Counted from the stretch's first letter, positions 45,393 through 58,753 are shown. The stretch is 64,000 nt of DNA from Diphasiastrum complanatum (GCA_029204225.1 CM055111.1:47779594-47843593); one strand, 5' to 3'. Translations and numbers: made by a program. Notes: generated from the letters alone by a model not told the origin.

Positions 45393-46598
45393 CTATGCTC
45401 GCGTGACGGCTAACACAGGAGCATGGAGCTGTTGTCTTTTCGATGGCATCCCTGCTGGAACTGCTGGTTGTTGTATGGCAATGAAATTGAGAGGTGCACT
45501 GGTTCCAGGTCTCAATGGACAATTCTTGAAACAGTGTCCATAACCGCATTCTCGACAGAAGGATGTATATTGTCCCTTGTAGGGACATTCCGCAATTCTG
45601 TGTCCTTCGCCACATTCGTAGTAGCCGTAGTTTCTCCTGCCTTGACGCTGAGTTTGAGCTGCATAGGCTGCAACATATTCATTTATGGAAGGATCCATAA
45701 ATGGTTCATCTGGTCCGTACCATTGTTGCTGCTTAGGTTGAGGTGGTACTTGCATCTCTAGTTCCGCTGCTGTTAGGTTTACATGGGCCACTTGTTGATT
45801 GGCTGGCCCTGGTGGTGCAGGTAAGGCCATATGCTATTGTTGATTCGGTGCGCCATACCTCGGTGTCGCAGTTGGTGCCTCTTGATGATATGGATAAGAA
45901 GTCTAATAAGGACTTCTATTTTGTTGAACAATCCGAGGGTTAAACGGGCAAAATCTCGTATTGTGCGATGTTGCATTACACAAATGGCAAAATTTATGTG
46001 TTAGTATCAGATTTTGCTTTAGGACTGGACACTCGTTCGTTGTATGGTTTTACGTGCATACTGAACACCATACATTCTCCCGTCGTGGATACTGTAGCTG
46101 GGGTTTCAGTTCTCTTCTGATGCTTCGTGGTAGTCTGGCTAGGAACCACATGATCACTACATGATCGGGAGTTAGGGCTACACTACACTCAGATCGTAGA
46201 TGTTTGACCCATTCAATATAGTCCGTGACCCTTTCTCGTTTTCCCATCTTGACTTTACTCAGCAAGAGAAACAGGTCTTCAAGGAACTTTCTTGGTATAA
46301 AGAGCGTAATGAGAGCCGCCTTAACCGCTTCCCAGGTGGATTTTTCTTCCTCTAACAGGTTGAAAAACCAATCTTGAGCCACTACCAATAAGGACATGGG
46401 AAACAACATCAACTATTCCGCAGGTGTCCGTTCGCCGTAGATTTTACAAGCTTGCTCATAGATCTGGATCTGATGATCCGTCGTATTTTGGTATTTCCAT
46501 CCGTGGTGCTCTCCGGACTGCTTGCAAGGGAGCGACAGGTACGGGTTGGCCCATTGGTTCCATTGGTGCTGGTTCTGGTTCTGCCTCTTGTTGTGCAA
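45393..46598 (-). pseudogene. Gypsy G1 gag with two zinc knuckles
   Basis: Minus strand: IQIYEQACKIYGERTPAE, a stop, then LVVAQDWFFNLLEEEKSTWE and ALITLFIPRKFLEDLFLLLS (retrotransposon gag domain, to 46050). After degraded sequence, YYECGEGHRIAECPY and FCRECGYGHCFKNCP (CCHC-like knuckles, 45620-45520). The first knuckle lacks its first Cys (YYEC). The start of gag lies near the copia C1 insertion. Confidence 0.8.
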
Positions 46599-46932
46599 CT
46601 GCTAATCTAGGAAGGTGTGATGCTTGATTTTCTAATCTCCGTGCTATTGATCATCCCGATCTCAGATTCATCCGATGGTGGATTCCAAAGTAGTTGGATC
46701 TTGCTTGTACAGTGGGATGCAGTCTGGATCTTAAGGATCTGATAAATCTGATCAGTCTGAAGTGAAATTTAGGCCTTTTATGGTGGTTTTTCCTTGATAA
46801 CTTCTTACTCCTTGCACTGATTGACCTGCGATTTTGACAGTAGCTGGATCTGGTGCAGATCTTTTCACTGATCTAGTATGCGAGGGTTGGTCATGCGAGG
46901 GTACTTTAGTTGTTTTTGCACATAAAAAACTT
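46599..46932 (-). other. End of gypsy G1 leader / start of gag
   Basis: Between the nested copia C1 and gag. No clear domain. It holds TGCGAGGGT words as in the leader beyond C1. Confidence 0.45.
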
Positions 46933-46937
46933 GATAT
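46933..46937. repeat. TSD of copia C1 copy B, left (GATAT)
   Basis: GATAT is also at 52663-52667. Confidence 0.92.
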
Positions 46938-47674
46938 TGTTGAATTTTACACGTGTGGATTGTCCACTACATGTACTTGTGATCTCCTAAGGTGTGTAGA
47001 TGCACCAAGATCAAGACTAGATTGAGATTCAAGATATATCATTGATTCTATGGCAGAAACGCACTACTACATGCATTCAATCACTTCCAACTCTCACTCA
47101 CACGTGTGGGAAGTATTCAAAAAATAATCTAAGTATAAACAAGCTGTTCTCCTTGGGTAGAGAGAGAAAAAGCATCATGAGCTCTAGGGTAGAGAGAGAA
47201 AGCTAGAAATCCAATAACTCACAAAATTCATGAAATCACCAAATCAAGTATATCCAAAATGAGGAGTACAATGATACTAGTAGATCCACGAGCTACCACT
47301 ATGCTTAACTATGATCGGACCATACTTTGTCACCTCTTGATCCTATTGGACCAATGATCCATTCACCTCTTAATTCTATTGGACTATATTCAAGCACACC
47401 TCAATTTCCTATTGGACCTCACAAGGTTCCACCTCTAAATCCTATTGGACTTCTTGGAATTCATCAAACAAAAGCTTTACACTTGTCTACACTCTAATTG
47501 GCACGTGTTTAGCCTCTTACTCTATTTTGGCTCAATAGTGGCATTACAAGTGAAAATGCATAATTTGCCATCTATGCCAAATTTGTTCCTATCAACATCC
47601 TACACCTAGATGCTTGATGTAAAAAACATAAGACCCCTATATCTAACATAGATAATCTTTTTCAATTCTTCACA
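46938..47674 (-). repeat. 3' LTR of copia C1 copy B
   Basis: The 737-bp LTR has the same TGTGAAG start and TTCAACA end (with TTTTACACG near the end) as copy A. Confidence 0.92.
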
Positions 47675-47692
47675 CTCCTCCTAAAAAATTAT

Positions 47693-49662
47693 CTATGAAA
47701 ATTTGAGCATCGATCTTGATATAACTCCAAGATTAGATCTATGCTTGATGAAAGCACTTCTGCTCAAAGGCTTGGTGAGTAGATCGGCAATACAAGAGGA
47801 CGAGCTGACATGCTCCAAATAGATTTCTCCTCCAATAAGCTTTTCTCTCACAAAATGGTGTGCCACTTCTATGTGCTTGCTTCTTGCATGAAATATGGGA
47901 TTATTGGCAAGAGCTTGCGCCGAGATGTTATCACACTTGATCCAATGATCATCCTCCTTGATGCACTTTCGCTCCATTAATAACCTCTTGATCCAAAGCA
48001 CTTCTTTGGTAGTTGTAGTGAGTGCTTTGTACTCGGCCTCACATGAAGAGAGAGATATAGTATCTTGCTTTTGGAAAGCCAAGATATTAGATTGCCTCCA
48101 AGAAAGATAGTGTATGCACTAATAGACTTTCGATCCATCTTGTCACTTGCAAAGTCCGAATCCGAGTAGCCAATAATGGATAGATCTTCACTTTTATAGA
48201 GTAGACCGTAATCACAAGATGAAGATACATATCTTAGAATCCTCTTGGCCATCTTCCAATGATGGATCTTAGGATCTTGCATAAATTGACTCAATTTGTG
48301 CACACAAAAACTAAGATTGGGCCTAGTAATGGTAAGCCAAATCAAGGAGCCTACAAGACTCCTAAAAAGTGTGATGTACTCAAAGGATCTTTCATCACCT
48401 TTATTAGGATCTTTTACAATTTGCTCCATTGGAGTATCTATGCTCTTAGAATTTTCCATATGGAATTCTTTCAACATAGAGTGAGCATATCTAGATTGGC
48501 ATATAAAGACATGATTTTCATAAAAATTAATTTCTAGGCCTAGGATGTAATGCATCTCTCCTAGATCTTGCATTTTAAACTCACATCCAAGTGCTAGCTT
48601 GGTTTCATCAACTAGCTTGATACAACTTCCACAAAGAATAATGTCATCAACATAAATTAGAAGAATGACAATATTGCTATCAACAAACTTTAGATACATG
48701 GAAGGATCATAGTCACTAAGAGTAAATCCTAGTGAGATAAGAAAAGAATTAAGTCTTGAATACCATGATCTTGGTGCTTGCTTGAGTCCATAAAGACTTT
48801 TAAAGAGAAAACACACTTTGGACTCATCCTTGATGAATCCTTGAGGTTGTTCCATATAAATCTCCTCCTCAAGATAACCATTTAGAAAAGCATTGGATAC
48901 ATCTAATTGGAACGCCTTCCACTTGAAAAAACAAGCAAGAGAAATAAGAATTCTTATTGTCACCATCTTTGCAATGGGTGCAAAGGTCTCCTCATAATCA
49001 AGACCATGGATTTGAGCAAATCCTTTGGCACATAATCTTGCTTTTCTATAGGCCTTCTTGGTGGATGAGTATCCAACCATGATCCCTTTGCATGCACTAT
49101 GATCTTCTTTCTTCCTTGTTTCCAAGGGAATATGGACAAAGCATAAGCATCCAAAAACTCTAAGGTGATCAACCTTAGGCTTCTTCAAAAATAAGATTTC
49201 ATATGGTGACTTTCCTCCAAGAGCTATATGTGGGAGCCTATTGCAAAGATAATTTGCAAATTTAATGGCTTCTCCCCAAAAATATTTGGGCAAAGATGCC
49301 TCAATTCTCATAGATTTTGCACATTCACATAGAGATCTATTCTTTCTCTCGGCCACTCCATTTTGAGATGGAGAGTGGGCACAAGAAAACTCTCTTTTAA
49401 TGCCTTCAACCTCACAAAAATCTTGAAATTTATTGGAGATATATTCATCACCTCCATCACTTCTAAGAGCTTTAATCTTAAATGAGAATTGCTTCTCTAC
49501 ATAAGCTTTGAAAATAATGAAATGATCAAACACCATAGATTTAGAAGCAAGAAGATATATCCAAGTGAATCTTGTGTAATCATCAATGAAAGTAACAAAA
49601 CAAGTGGCTCCTCCCTTGCTTGTAGTTGATGAGAAATGCACATCCGAGTGGATTAACTCCAA
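47693..49662 (-). pseudogene. Copia C1 copy B integrase, RT and RNase H
   Basis: The main piece 49662-47977 has MELIHSDVHFSS, LRSDGGDEYISNK and NGVAERKNRSL (integrase D,D,E). It then jumps from STKKAYR to KARLCAKGFAQ near 49045, where copy A has about 480 more bases. RT follows: FQLDVSNAFLNGYLEEEIYM, GLKQAPRSWY and VILLIYVDDIILCG. RNase H follows (ITRPNLSFCVHKLS, SDSDFASDKMDRKS). A shift near 48080 moves the end into 48082-47693 (SSCEAEYKAL, ALANNPIFHARSKHIEVA). Not functional as it stands. Confidence 0.92.
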
Positions 49663-49701
49663 AGGATGCTTGCTTTTGATAGAAGATCTTGTAAATGGCT
49701 T

Positions 49702-51229
49702 TTAGTGAGATTTAGCAATAGCACAAGCCTCACAAGGCTTGATCTTTTTGGAGAGTGACTTTGGCAAGCCAATAGCTTTGGCTTCTTTGATCATAGAGAG
49801 CATGGATTTGTAGTTGGGATGTCCCAACCTCCTATGCCATAATTCCTCCATGGAGAGCTTGTTCACAAGAGCAACATTACAAGCATTCACATACTCATTT
49901 GGATCTAGTTTATAGATGCCACCAAATCTAGATCCTAATGCAAGTATCTCATCATTCTTCTTGATAGTGCAAGTATCAACATTGAATTTTACATCAAGGC
50001 CATTATCAAGCAATTGGCCAACACTAATAAGATTCTTGGTAAGCTTAGGTACATAAAAAAAACTTTAGAGAGAGAAAGAACTTTAGAGGATGCAAGCTTC
50101 AAGGGAATGCTCCCTATGCCTTCAATAGGACATTCAAAATTATTTGCAGTGTATATTGATTTCTTGACTCCATCATAAGGTGCAATAGAAGAGAAAGAGT
50201 CCTTGGAGCTACACAATAAATATACCATAGGCCGTCCTTCTTGGAAGGAGTAGATGAGAAACTAGAGACCATAAGAGATCCCTCTCCATCACTTGCAATA
50301 GTATCTTCCTTCTCATTAGTAATGTTGGCTTGCTTGAGTTGATTCTTCTTCATGAAGCAATTGGTGGCATAATGACCTTTCTTGCCACAATAAAAGCACT
50401 TGATCTTCTTCTTCTTGAGCTTGGATGATGAAGCATTAGAGGAATCATCTTCCTCCTCATCTTTGTCTTTGGATTTGACTTTGTCCTTGCTTGAGGATTG
50501 TTGATGTTGGTTCTTGCTCCTCCCTTTGTGCTTATCCTTGGCAAAGAGAGCTTTGCCATCATTATGAGTGAGAGAAAGCTTGTCCATCCTCAAGAGCTTG
50601 TACTCTTGTCTTGATTCTTCCAAAATTAGCACGCTTTGGAGAGCCTCCAAACTTGGTAGATCCTCCTTAATGGCATAGGATTGGACAAGGTTATCAAATT
50701 CACTTCTCAAGCCATTGAGAATGACTTGAACTAGCTCATTCTGATTGATGGAATCACCAATACAAGCAAGTTCTCTATGAATATCTTTTACTCTCAAAAC
50801 ATAACTAGATGCACTCTCATCACTCTTTTGGCTACTTTGAAAGATTTGATTCCTAAGAGTGAGAAGCCTAGAGGTATTCTTAGCCTCATAGATAGTCTTG
50901 AGACAATCCCAAGCTTCTTTGGCTGTTGTACAAGTACCTATCTCTCTCAATATCTCATTAGAGACATTCATCTTAATGTAGTGGAGAGCCATACTAGCTC
51001 TCTTTTTGTATTTTTGAACCTCTTGAAGAACTTGTGGTTCTTCTTCAAGGCCAAGAACTATGTCCATCACATCTTGAAGGATCAAGATGGACTCCATCCT
51101 CATTTTCCAAATTGAATAGTTTGAAGTGGACAATCTTTCACTTGATTCCAACAAGGATGAACCAATTGAAGACATTTGAAGTGAAGAAAACTCAAATGAT
51201 GAACAATAAATGTTGCTACACACTCTCAA
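49702..51229 (-). pseudogene. Copia C1 copy B gag, protease and pre-integrase region
   Basis: The piece 51229-50114 gives gag (TSNYSIWKMRMESILI), linker and CFYCGKKGHYATNC. The protease motif breaks after GLWYI, where a change replaces the DSGSS site and the frame. The piece 50013-49702 gives ELWHRRLGHPNYKSM. A stop near 49702 precedes integrase. The likely true start is the internal Met of MSSIGSSLLE, as in copy A. Confidence 0.9.
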
Positions 51230-51921
51230 TAGGATCCAATAAGAGAGTACTATCTCCTCCTATGAAAGATCTTGCAACTATTTGTGAATTGATTCTCACT
51301 AGCTACACAAATCTCTCTAAAACAAGATCTATTTCACATCAAATGATGGAGTATAGGAAAAGTTAGGATCAAACCCTCTTAGCACGTGTGAAGTACTCTA
51401 AGAAACTAAATTTGACTCAAGTACAATGATATTGCATGAAACAAAATGGCTAAGATCTCAAAACAGTGCCTAGATCACATATAGATGAGATTGGCAAACA
51501 TACAACTGTGATTTTGGATCAACCAAGCAATCTCTTGACCAAACCAAATGTGTCCACCCAGGTCTAGGTGCCCTACCTAACCCTCTTCAAAAGCTTATAA
51601 CTTCTGATTGGCTCAACCAAATGGAATGAAACTGATTGCATCAAAAACTAGACAAAAAATAGCTTCAAAACAAGCTATCAAGCAAGATAAATGGATCAAG
51701 CATGAGAGAGAACTTCCAAACTGAAATTGGATGTTCCTCACACGTGTCTGAGCACCTGATTCTGTATAGTACCATGTCAAACCCAATCAATGTCCTTTTG
51801 ATCTCTTTTGATCCAAGATTGAACAAGATAGCTAAGAAAATGGGCCTTGACAACTTCTAGCTCAAGATTGATGAAAATTTTTTCACTTAGATGGATCAAA
51901 ATGCATGGTAACCTTAGGTAG

Positions 51922-51933
51922 GCTCTGATACCA
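51922..51933 (-). promoter_or_regulatory. Primer-binding site of copia C1 copy B
   Basis: TGGTATCAGAGC on the minus strand directly follows the LTR. Confidence 0.95.
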
Positions 51934-52662
51934 TGTTGAATTTCACACGTGTGGATTGTCCACTACATGTACTTGTGATCTCCTAAGGTGTGTAGATGCA
52001 CCAAGATCAAGACTAGATTGAGATTCAAGATCTATCTATGGCAAAAACACACTACTACATGCATTCAATCACTTCCAACTCTCACGCACACGTGTGGGAA
52101 GTATTCAAAAAATAATCTAAGTAAAAACAAGCTGCTCTCCTCGGGTAGAGAGAGGAAAAACATCATGAGCTCTCGGGTAGAGAGAGAAAGCTAGAAATCC
52201 AATAACTCACAAAATCCATGAAATCACCAAATCAATTAGATCCAAAATGAGGAGTACAATGATACTAGTAGATCCACGAGCTACCACTATGCTTAACTAT
52301 GATTGGACCATACTTTGTCACCTCTTGATCCTATTGGACCATTGATCCATGCACCTCTTAATTCTATTGGAGTATATTCAAGCACACCTCAATTTCCTAT
52401 TGGACCTCACAAGGTTCCACCTCTAAATCCTATTGGACCTCTTGGAATTCATCAAACAAAAGCTTTACACTTGTCTACACTCTAATTGGCACGTGTTTAC
52501 CCTCTTACTCTATTTTGGCTCAATAGTGACATTACAAGTGGAAATGCATAATTTGCCATCTATGCCAAATTTATTCCTATCAACATCCTACACCTAGATG
52601 TTTGATGTAAAATACATAAGACCCCTATATCTAACATAGATAAGTTTTTTCAATTCTTCACA
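51934..52662 (-). repeat. 5' LTR of copia C1 copy B
   Basis: 729 bp, with the same CCAAT-word series and CACACGTGTG as copy A. It is slightly shorter than its partner LTR through small deletions. Confidence 0.92.
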
Positions 52663-52667
52663 GATAT
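52663..52667. repeat. TSD of copia C1 copy B, right (GATAT)
   Basis: Partner of 46933-46937. Confidence 0.92.
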
Positions 52668-53684
52668 CGCTCAGATCTTTGGGAAATAACTCTCTCAAGG
52701 ATCACAGTAGCTGATCTGGGTCAGATCTCACTATGGAAATCTCTACGTGAGTTAACTCTCATATTTAAGTGGAAATTTTAGTGTATGCGAGGGTTCAGAA
52801 CCACTATTTTGGCTTGATCTTCACCAAATCTCAATACTAACTCTCGCAGACTTCATTGCTGATGGAAATTAACATTCTGAATTGATTAACAGGGTCTGCG
52901 AGAGTTCTTACTGGAAGAATTTGCTGGATCTTTATTTTTTAGTGATTTTTTAGCACTTAAACCCAATTTTCTACTCACTATAATCAAACTAACTCTCTCA
53001 AGCTTTTTTGTGTCCCTGTCTCACTGAGATGGAACTTCAAAATCTTCTACAAGAGTTCTTGCCCACTGGAACTGAAAATTTTGATATCTGCGAGGGTTTT
53101 CTAGTACTTTTCCATCTTTTTTTTCACTGAGAACTCTCGCACAAGCACATAGACATCAAACTAACTCTCACAAGCTTTTCTGTATCCCGGTGTCACTGAT
53201 ATAGAACTTCAAAAGGCACTGCGAGGGATCTGGTGAAGATTTGAATTTTTTTGGATTTTTTTTAAGGGTTTTTTGAGTTTTTTATGATTTTTCTCTGATT
53301 TTTGCAATCTACTTGGAACTAACTCTCGCAGGCTTCTATGCAGGTCTGGGACAGTACCCTGGAGCTGCTGCCAATCATGCAAGAATTAATTCTCACTGGT
53401 TTTGGAGATATTGAAATCTGATGAGATTTTAGGCTTTTTTTCCCTCCAAAATGCAGATTGGTGTGTTTTTTTTGGGTTTTTTTGGCTGGTTGGTTTAAGT
53501 TTCAAGCCCTTAGAGGCTGTTCAGGGCCTCCTCTACCCTCTCACACCTCCTCCGCTAGTTGTGAACAGTCCAAACACAAAAAAAATATAGAAAACTAACT
53601 CTAAACTCCCAAAAATCTACCTAAAACTACTCTAAAAAGCAAGAAAATAGCTAAAATGCAACTACACTAGTTAGTCGAAACCTA
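52668..53684 (-). other. Gypsy G1 leader
   Basis: About 1 kb between the primer site and the nested copia. No ORF of substance. Recurrent words AACTCTCGCA or CTCACAAGC with their complements TGCGAGGGTT give it a loosely repetitive character. Confidence 0.6.
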
Positions 53685-53702
53685 TCCCCGGCAACGGCGC
53701 CA
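53685..53702 (-). promoter_or_regulatory. Primer-binding site of gypsy G1 (tRNA-Asp)
   Basis: The minus strand reads TGGCGCCGTTGCCGGGGA, the 18-base complement of plant tRNA-Asp 3' ends used by Tat/Athila-type gypsy elements. It lies one base from the LTR. Confidence 0.92.
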
Positions 53703-53703
53703 C

Positions 53704-54520
53704 TGTAAGGTCTTCGATTGGACGTTGTAATAGCCCTCCCGCCTGTCAACAAGGGTTAGTTCATTGGATAAGCACCTAACTATGCATAAATGCTACTTTT
53801 AGTTAGTTTTCTACTTTTTGTCTAATTCTACCTCCCCTAACACTACTCACACTAACTCTACTCCCCAAACTAACTTCGTCATGATTATTGGTGAAGAAAA
53901 AGGGTAGAATAGAAGAGGAAGAAGAAGGAGAAGAGAGAAAGAGAGAGAGATGAGATGGAGGTTAGCTCAAAAGCTCAATTTCTTTGCTTATGGAAAAACC
54001 TTAACTAGCATATACAAAAAGCATGGGAAATGGAAATAACAAGCAAACCACAATAATAGCATAAGCAAGAGTGATTAGCAAATGAGGATGCTTGAGCTCC
54101 CAAAATGATAGAGTCTCCTCCTCTCTATTAAGCATGAAAATAGAGTACAAATGGTGTCTTTTTATAAAATGGGGAAGGCCCTTGCCCCAAAATCCTATTG
54201 GCTAATATTTACATTGATCCTATCCATTCATCTTGGACCCAACTTGATCCAAGGGTCCACAGAAAGTACATTGAAATTCACAAGATTCATGTGAGTTCCA
54301 ATTTGGACCCAACTCTAAAAAAGTAATCTCTAAGTTTAAAATTGACCTTGGGCCTCAAGTTTTATTTTACTTACAAAGGTCCCAAGCCTATTATTTTAAT
54401 TACAACTTAGCTTGCGTGCTCATTGGGCCATGGGCGTATACGCGTAGGATGCCATGCCCTCGCAACACATTTTATTGGTCGATTTTATTTATTTACAGTT
54501 CGTCGGGAATACCCCCAAAA
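53704..54520 (-). repeat. 5' LTR of gypsy G1
   Basis: 817 bp. The outermost bases read TTTTGGGGG where the other copies have TGTTGGGGG, a single terminal change. It ends GACCTTACA. Confidence 0.92.
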
Positions 54521-54525
54521 GCTAT
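54521..54525. repeat. TSD of gypsy G1, right (GCTAT)
   Basis: Partner of 34368-34372. Confidence 0.9.
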
Positions 54526-54989
54526 GGATTTTTACAGCTTTAAAAACCATTTTCTACAAGGAGAGAACAATCATTTTCAGACTGTAAACTCTAGCTTCAA
54601 GAAAGAGAATGATTGCTTGAGCTTTGCTCAGACTTTTCTTGAGCTTCTTCTTGTAGTTGCACACCTCCCTCAGGTCGCCCTACTATTGGAAATCTGATGC
54701 TTCAATCCGTTTGTCAAACGGTGTCCGATTGAATGCACACTAACTGCAAATGCCAACTAGCCTTCCATCGGAATTTTAAAATTTTGTTTTGCTAAGGTTC
54801 TGATTCAGCCGACAACTCTTGTCTTCGAATCCTCACACAGTCTCAAGCTCAACAAGCTTTTATGTGCTAGACACTGTGCACCAGTGCTTCTCTTTCCGTC
54901 TTTAACCCGTCGTAAACCCCGAACTCTCAGAAGACTATTCTCCCGAAGCTCTCTTCAACGCAACGTTGTACTGTGTACACTCCCTGTAC
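54526..54989 (-). other. Leader of copia C3, part next to the primer site
   Basis: No ORF of note. It continues at 34367 on the far side of gypsy G1. Confidence 0.55.
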
Positions 54990-55002
54990 GACTCTTATAC
55001 CA
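54990..55002 (-). promoter_or_regulatory. Primer-binding site of copia C3
   Basis: TGGTATAAGAGTC, one base off the usual TGGTATCAGAGTC, directly abuts the LTR end AAGT. Confidence 0.8.
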
Positions 55003-55276
55003 ACTTAGAATTTGCTTCAAACAGGAACACAGATCATGCTACACAATAACAGAGACAGAAAACACTCTCCACACCAAGCTCTCTTAACAACTGTATTTCT
55101 CAAAATGAAATTACACTGTACATAAAATTCTTAACTCAGGTTATCCATGCATGACCGAGGTTGCCGTTGGCGGGACGCGTGTCCCGTCAACTCGCCTCGT
55201 GGCAAGGCCAACTGATCCTTATCGACTGATAGGACCCACAATATAGTAGCATAGTGATTCTACTTTAATTCTAACT
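55003..55276 (-). repeat. 5' LTR of copia C3, non-TG/CA ends
   Basis: The 274-bp partner of 31968-32242. It begins AGTTAGAATT and ends AATTCTAAGT on the minus strand. Confidence 0.8.
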
Positions 55277-55281
55277 CATTG
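55277..55281. repeat. TSD of copia C3, right (CATTG)
   Basis: Partner of 31963-31967. Confidence 0.82.
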
Positions 55282-56686
55282 TCATGTTAAATAATATCTA
55301 CTTTCAAGGTAAGCGTTTATTGTATTTTTGTGGACACATCTGAGAACCAAATTTTGAGTAAAAACATTATTTAAGAATATTTTTTTCAGCTTCTAAACAT
55401 AGCAGGCGGGTGTGCTTAGTAAATCAGCTAGAATTGTTTTTTGGCAACCTTCAAAGATAGCATGTGGGGGTGCTAAATGAAACAAAACTTTTTTTTGCGG
55501 CGGAATAAGATTTGAAGTAATAGCATAAAAAAGCTAGCACACCATGTGCTATCCTTTTGATGAGTCATGGCAAAAAAGAAACTCGCAAACTCGCAAAAAG
55601 TTTACTCTCAAAATGCCAAGGCCCACTAGAATCATTGCCATTTAGACTTTCAAAGTTCAATGCCACGACTAGAATCATAGACTTCTATAGAAGAGACTCT
55701 TACCATGAATATGATGATAGTCAAGAATAACAACTCAAGATTTTTAGTATCATAGAGAGATGTGATGAGTGGATTTCAAAAAGTTGGTCCATTAAAAAAA
55801 ATTATACGGAATTTATTTGTTTTAGTTTGTTGATGGTTTGCTTGTAGTTTCCATTTCAATTAGGCTATGCATCATATTCGGTTGGACGTCTTTCATTGGA
55901 GGGGAAGTTACCAAACTTCAATTGGCTTGATTGCACCATTATTTATAATCTACACATTCATAACTTTTTATCATAGTGAAAATCTCAATAAGTTGTTCAA
56001 TAGTCATCTTTTGGGCATAAAACTAAGAAGTTCTTAACACAAAACTAAGAAGTTTTGGGCAATAAATATGCATGTTTTTGCTACACTGTTGACAAATAAA
56101 ATCGAGTCATGTAAAATATGGTGGTTGTTGGAAAGCGATGTTGTCAATCTATACTTGGCATAAAGAAGATTAAGATTTACTTTGTCAATTTATGTAGTAC
56201 ATTTGGACAAGATGATATAAAAAGTGCTAAAGAAAATGAGTTTGTGAAGGAAACTCATTATGAAAAAAAAAAATAGGTACGTAAAATGGACCGTTAACTC
56301 TAAGTGATCTTTGTGATCTAAATGAGGGTTCATAAAAAAAAAATTTTAAATTTTTAATGAACCTTGAATTGGATCATTAAGCAGGGGAAGGCCTAAGCCC
56401 CTCAGCCTTCCGTGCAGGTCGGGCCTGGCCTCGGGCTCCCTTCCTCAGGCAAGGGCAATGGCCCTCCCAGCAAAGAGCGCTCCGTCGCGCCCCCCCCCCC
56501 CAAAAAAAAGAAAAAGGAGTTTAGCAGGAATCTCCATTTTCTGCATAATTACACATTCTCTCTCTCGGTTTTTCTTCAATTCATCGATGTTTTTTCCTTT
56601 TCTTTGATCACGATTTTCTGCCAATACACTCCAATCCCTTTCGTTCCATCATCATTCATCCCTATAGTAATTTCTCACCAACTATC
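55282..56686. other. Right flank of the nest; no gene recognised
   Basis: 55655-55735 is the inverted partner of 31797-31862. Near 55360-55550 two phrases resembling ATAGCA(G/T)G(C/T)GGGTGTGCT repeat. 56385-56500 is GC-rich (GGCCTGGCCTCGGGC) and ends in a C10 run followed by A-rich sequence. No ORF of note before the kinase. Confidence 0.45.
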
Positions 56687-58753
56687 ATGATCAGAAACAT
56701 GAAGCTTGAAAAACGTCGCTGCTCGCTTGCGCAGGCAGCGCTTTATCTCCTCCAGCTATTGCTCATCATGATCACACAATCTTTTAGGAATAGTCATGAG
56801 CAGATTGTTGAGAGCTTGCCCCTAGGATCCATTCTGCAGCCCAACCAGACTGTGGTCTCCAGAAATGGTAGCTTCGCATTGGGATTCTTCCCACTGGCCC
56901 GTGATCGAAACTATTTGGGAGTCTCTTATGCTACAATTCCTAACCGTACACCAATTTGGGTGGCTAACAGACACAAGCCTGCCAAGGATGGTGCATCCTT
57001 GAAATTTTTCGTGGATGGTGACTTGGTCATCTCCAATCCTGATCAAATTATTGTCTGGACGAGTGGTACAAGTGGACAGAACATCAGCTCGATGCTGATG
57101 GAAGAAAGTGGTAATCTTATCCTCAAGCACAACTCAGGAAGAACAATATGGCAAGGTTTCGATCACCCAACAGACACTTGGATGCCAGGCATGAAAGTTT
57201 ATATGGGCTCAAAGATTCTAATTACCGCCTCCAAATCCCTTATCGATTTAGCTGAGGGACGTTATGCACTCTGGGTGCGGCAGACAGGTGAAATTGTGGA
57301 GATCTGGAACGCAACCACAGAATATGCGACCACTGGTGTCTGGACTGGACACACCTTTGCCAATCTTCCAGAGTACTCGCTTTCCAACTGGCCCTTTGTG
57401 AACTGGTCCTTAGTAAACGATTCTGGGCGTCCTTATTACACTGGGAATGGAAAACATAAAATTCTCTTGCATGCAACTCTTGACTATGACGGTGTCACTC
57501 GCGCTCGCATTTGGGACAGTTCTAATGCCATGTGGCACATCATCGCGTTAATACCCAAGAATCCATGCCATGTAGATCATCTTTGTGGCCAGAACGGAAT
57601 CTGTAATAGCGATTCCATACCCCTCTGTAGTTGCCCGCAGGGATTCAAGGCCGTTGATCCTGTGGGATGGAACCACAGGTTGATCCTGTTTCTCTAGGAT
57701 GCCTGGCGAATCTCACGTTGGACTGCAGCAGTAAAAGTACATTTTCCCCTTTGCAAAATACGTATTACGATCAAGGGAGTGGCTCCGCGAGATCTTATAG
57801 TGGCCACGATCAAGCCTGGTGTGAAGCATCTTGCACAATCGATTGTGCCTGCTTGGGGTTTTCTTTCAACGGAGGATCTAGCAACTCTTCACTGCAGTAC
57901 GGGCCTTTCTTCAATGGCAGGTCTTCCCCTGAAATCGGCCAAAATTTCTTTCTACGAGTCAACTCCTCGGAGCAAATTCAAAATAATCAATTATCGCTTC
58001 TGAATGATGGAAAAAAGAAAGGAACAACAGCTAGGAATACTGAATTCGGAGTTGCCTTTGGGTTTGCATTGATGATAACAATTGGGTTTCTTATCTGGAA
58101 ATTTTTTTGGAGAAAACGTATTGAAGAGAAGCAATCCTCAGAATACATATCCGGGGTCCTGAAAAAATTCTCCTACAAAGAGCTACAGACCGCCACCGGC
58201 AATTTCGGTGAGGAGCTTGGTACAGGTGCGTTTGGGTCTGTGTACAGAGGCTCCCTTGCAGATAAAACCATGGTTGCAGTAAAGAAGCTCCGCAGTATGA
58301 GTCAAGGGGACAACGACTTCCGCAGAGAAGTAAGTACTCTCGGAATGATTCAACACGTCAACCTTGTGAGACTTCTAGGCTTCTGTGCTGCAAACATGCA
58401 CAGGCTTCTAGTTTACGACTTCATGCCCAATGGAGATCTGAACAAGCTTCTGTTTACAAAGACTGATGAAGCACACCAGCACACTGTTCTTGATTGGGAC
58501 ACCCGATTCGCCATGCCCTGGGGACTGCACGGGGAATCGTCTACCTGCACGAAGAATGCAGGAGCTGCATCATACACTGTGACATCAAACGTGCGAACAT
58601 TCTACTGGATGCTAATTTTGCCAAAAATTTCAGATTTTGGCCTGGCCAAGTTGATGGGTAGAGAATTCAGCCCGGTGATCACAAACATGCGGGGCACCAG
58701 AGGTTACCTAGCACCGGAGTGGCTTTCCAGCCTACCCGTCAGCCAAAGCTGAT

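Larger units (their letters stand above)
46938..52662 (-). mobile_element. Copia family C1, copy B, nested in gypsy G1
   Basis: Minus strand: 5' LTR (52662-51934), TGGTATCAGAGC primer site (51933-51922), leader, gag-pol pieces (51229-47693), polypurine tract (47690-47675), 3' LTR (47674-46938), flanked by perfect GATAT. It retains the RT core lost from copy A but lacks about 480 bases between integrase and RT. Confidence 0.94.

Noticed and set aside
56412-56690. Plus-strand frame upstream of the kinase as an N-terminal exon
   Set aside because: Low-complexity P/K-rich then pyrimidine-rich sequence. The kinase has its own signal peptide at 56687, and this family is normally intronless.
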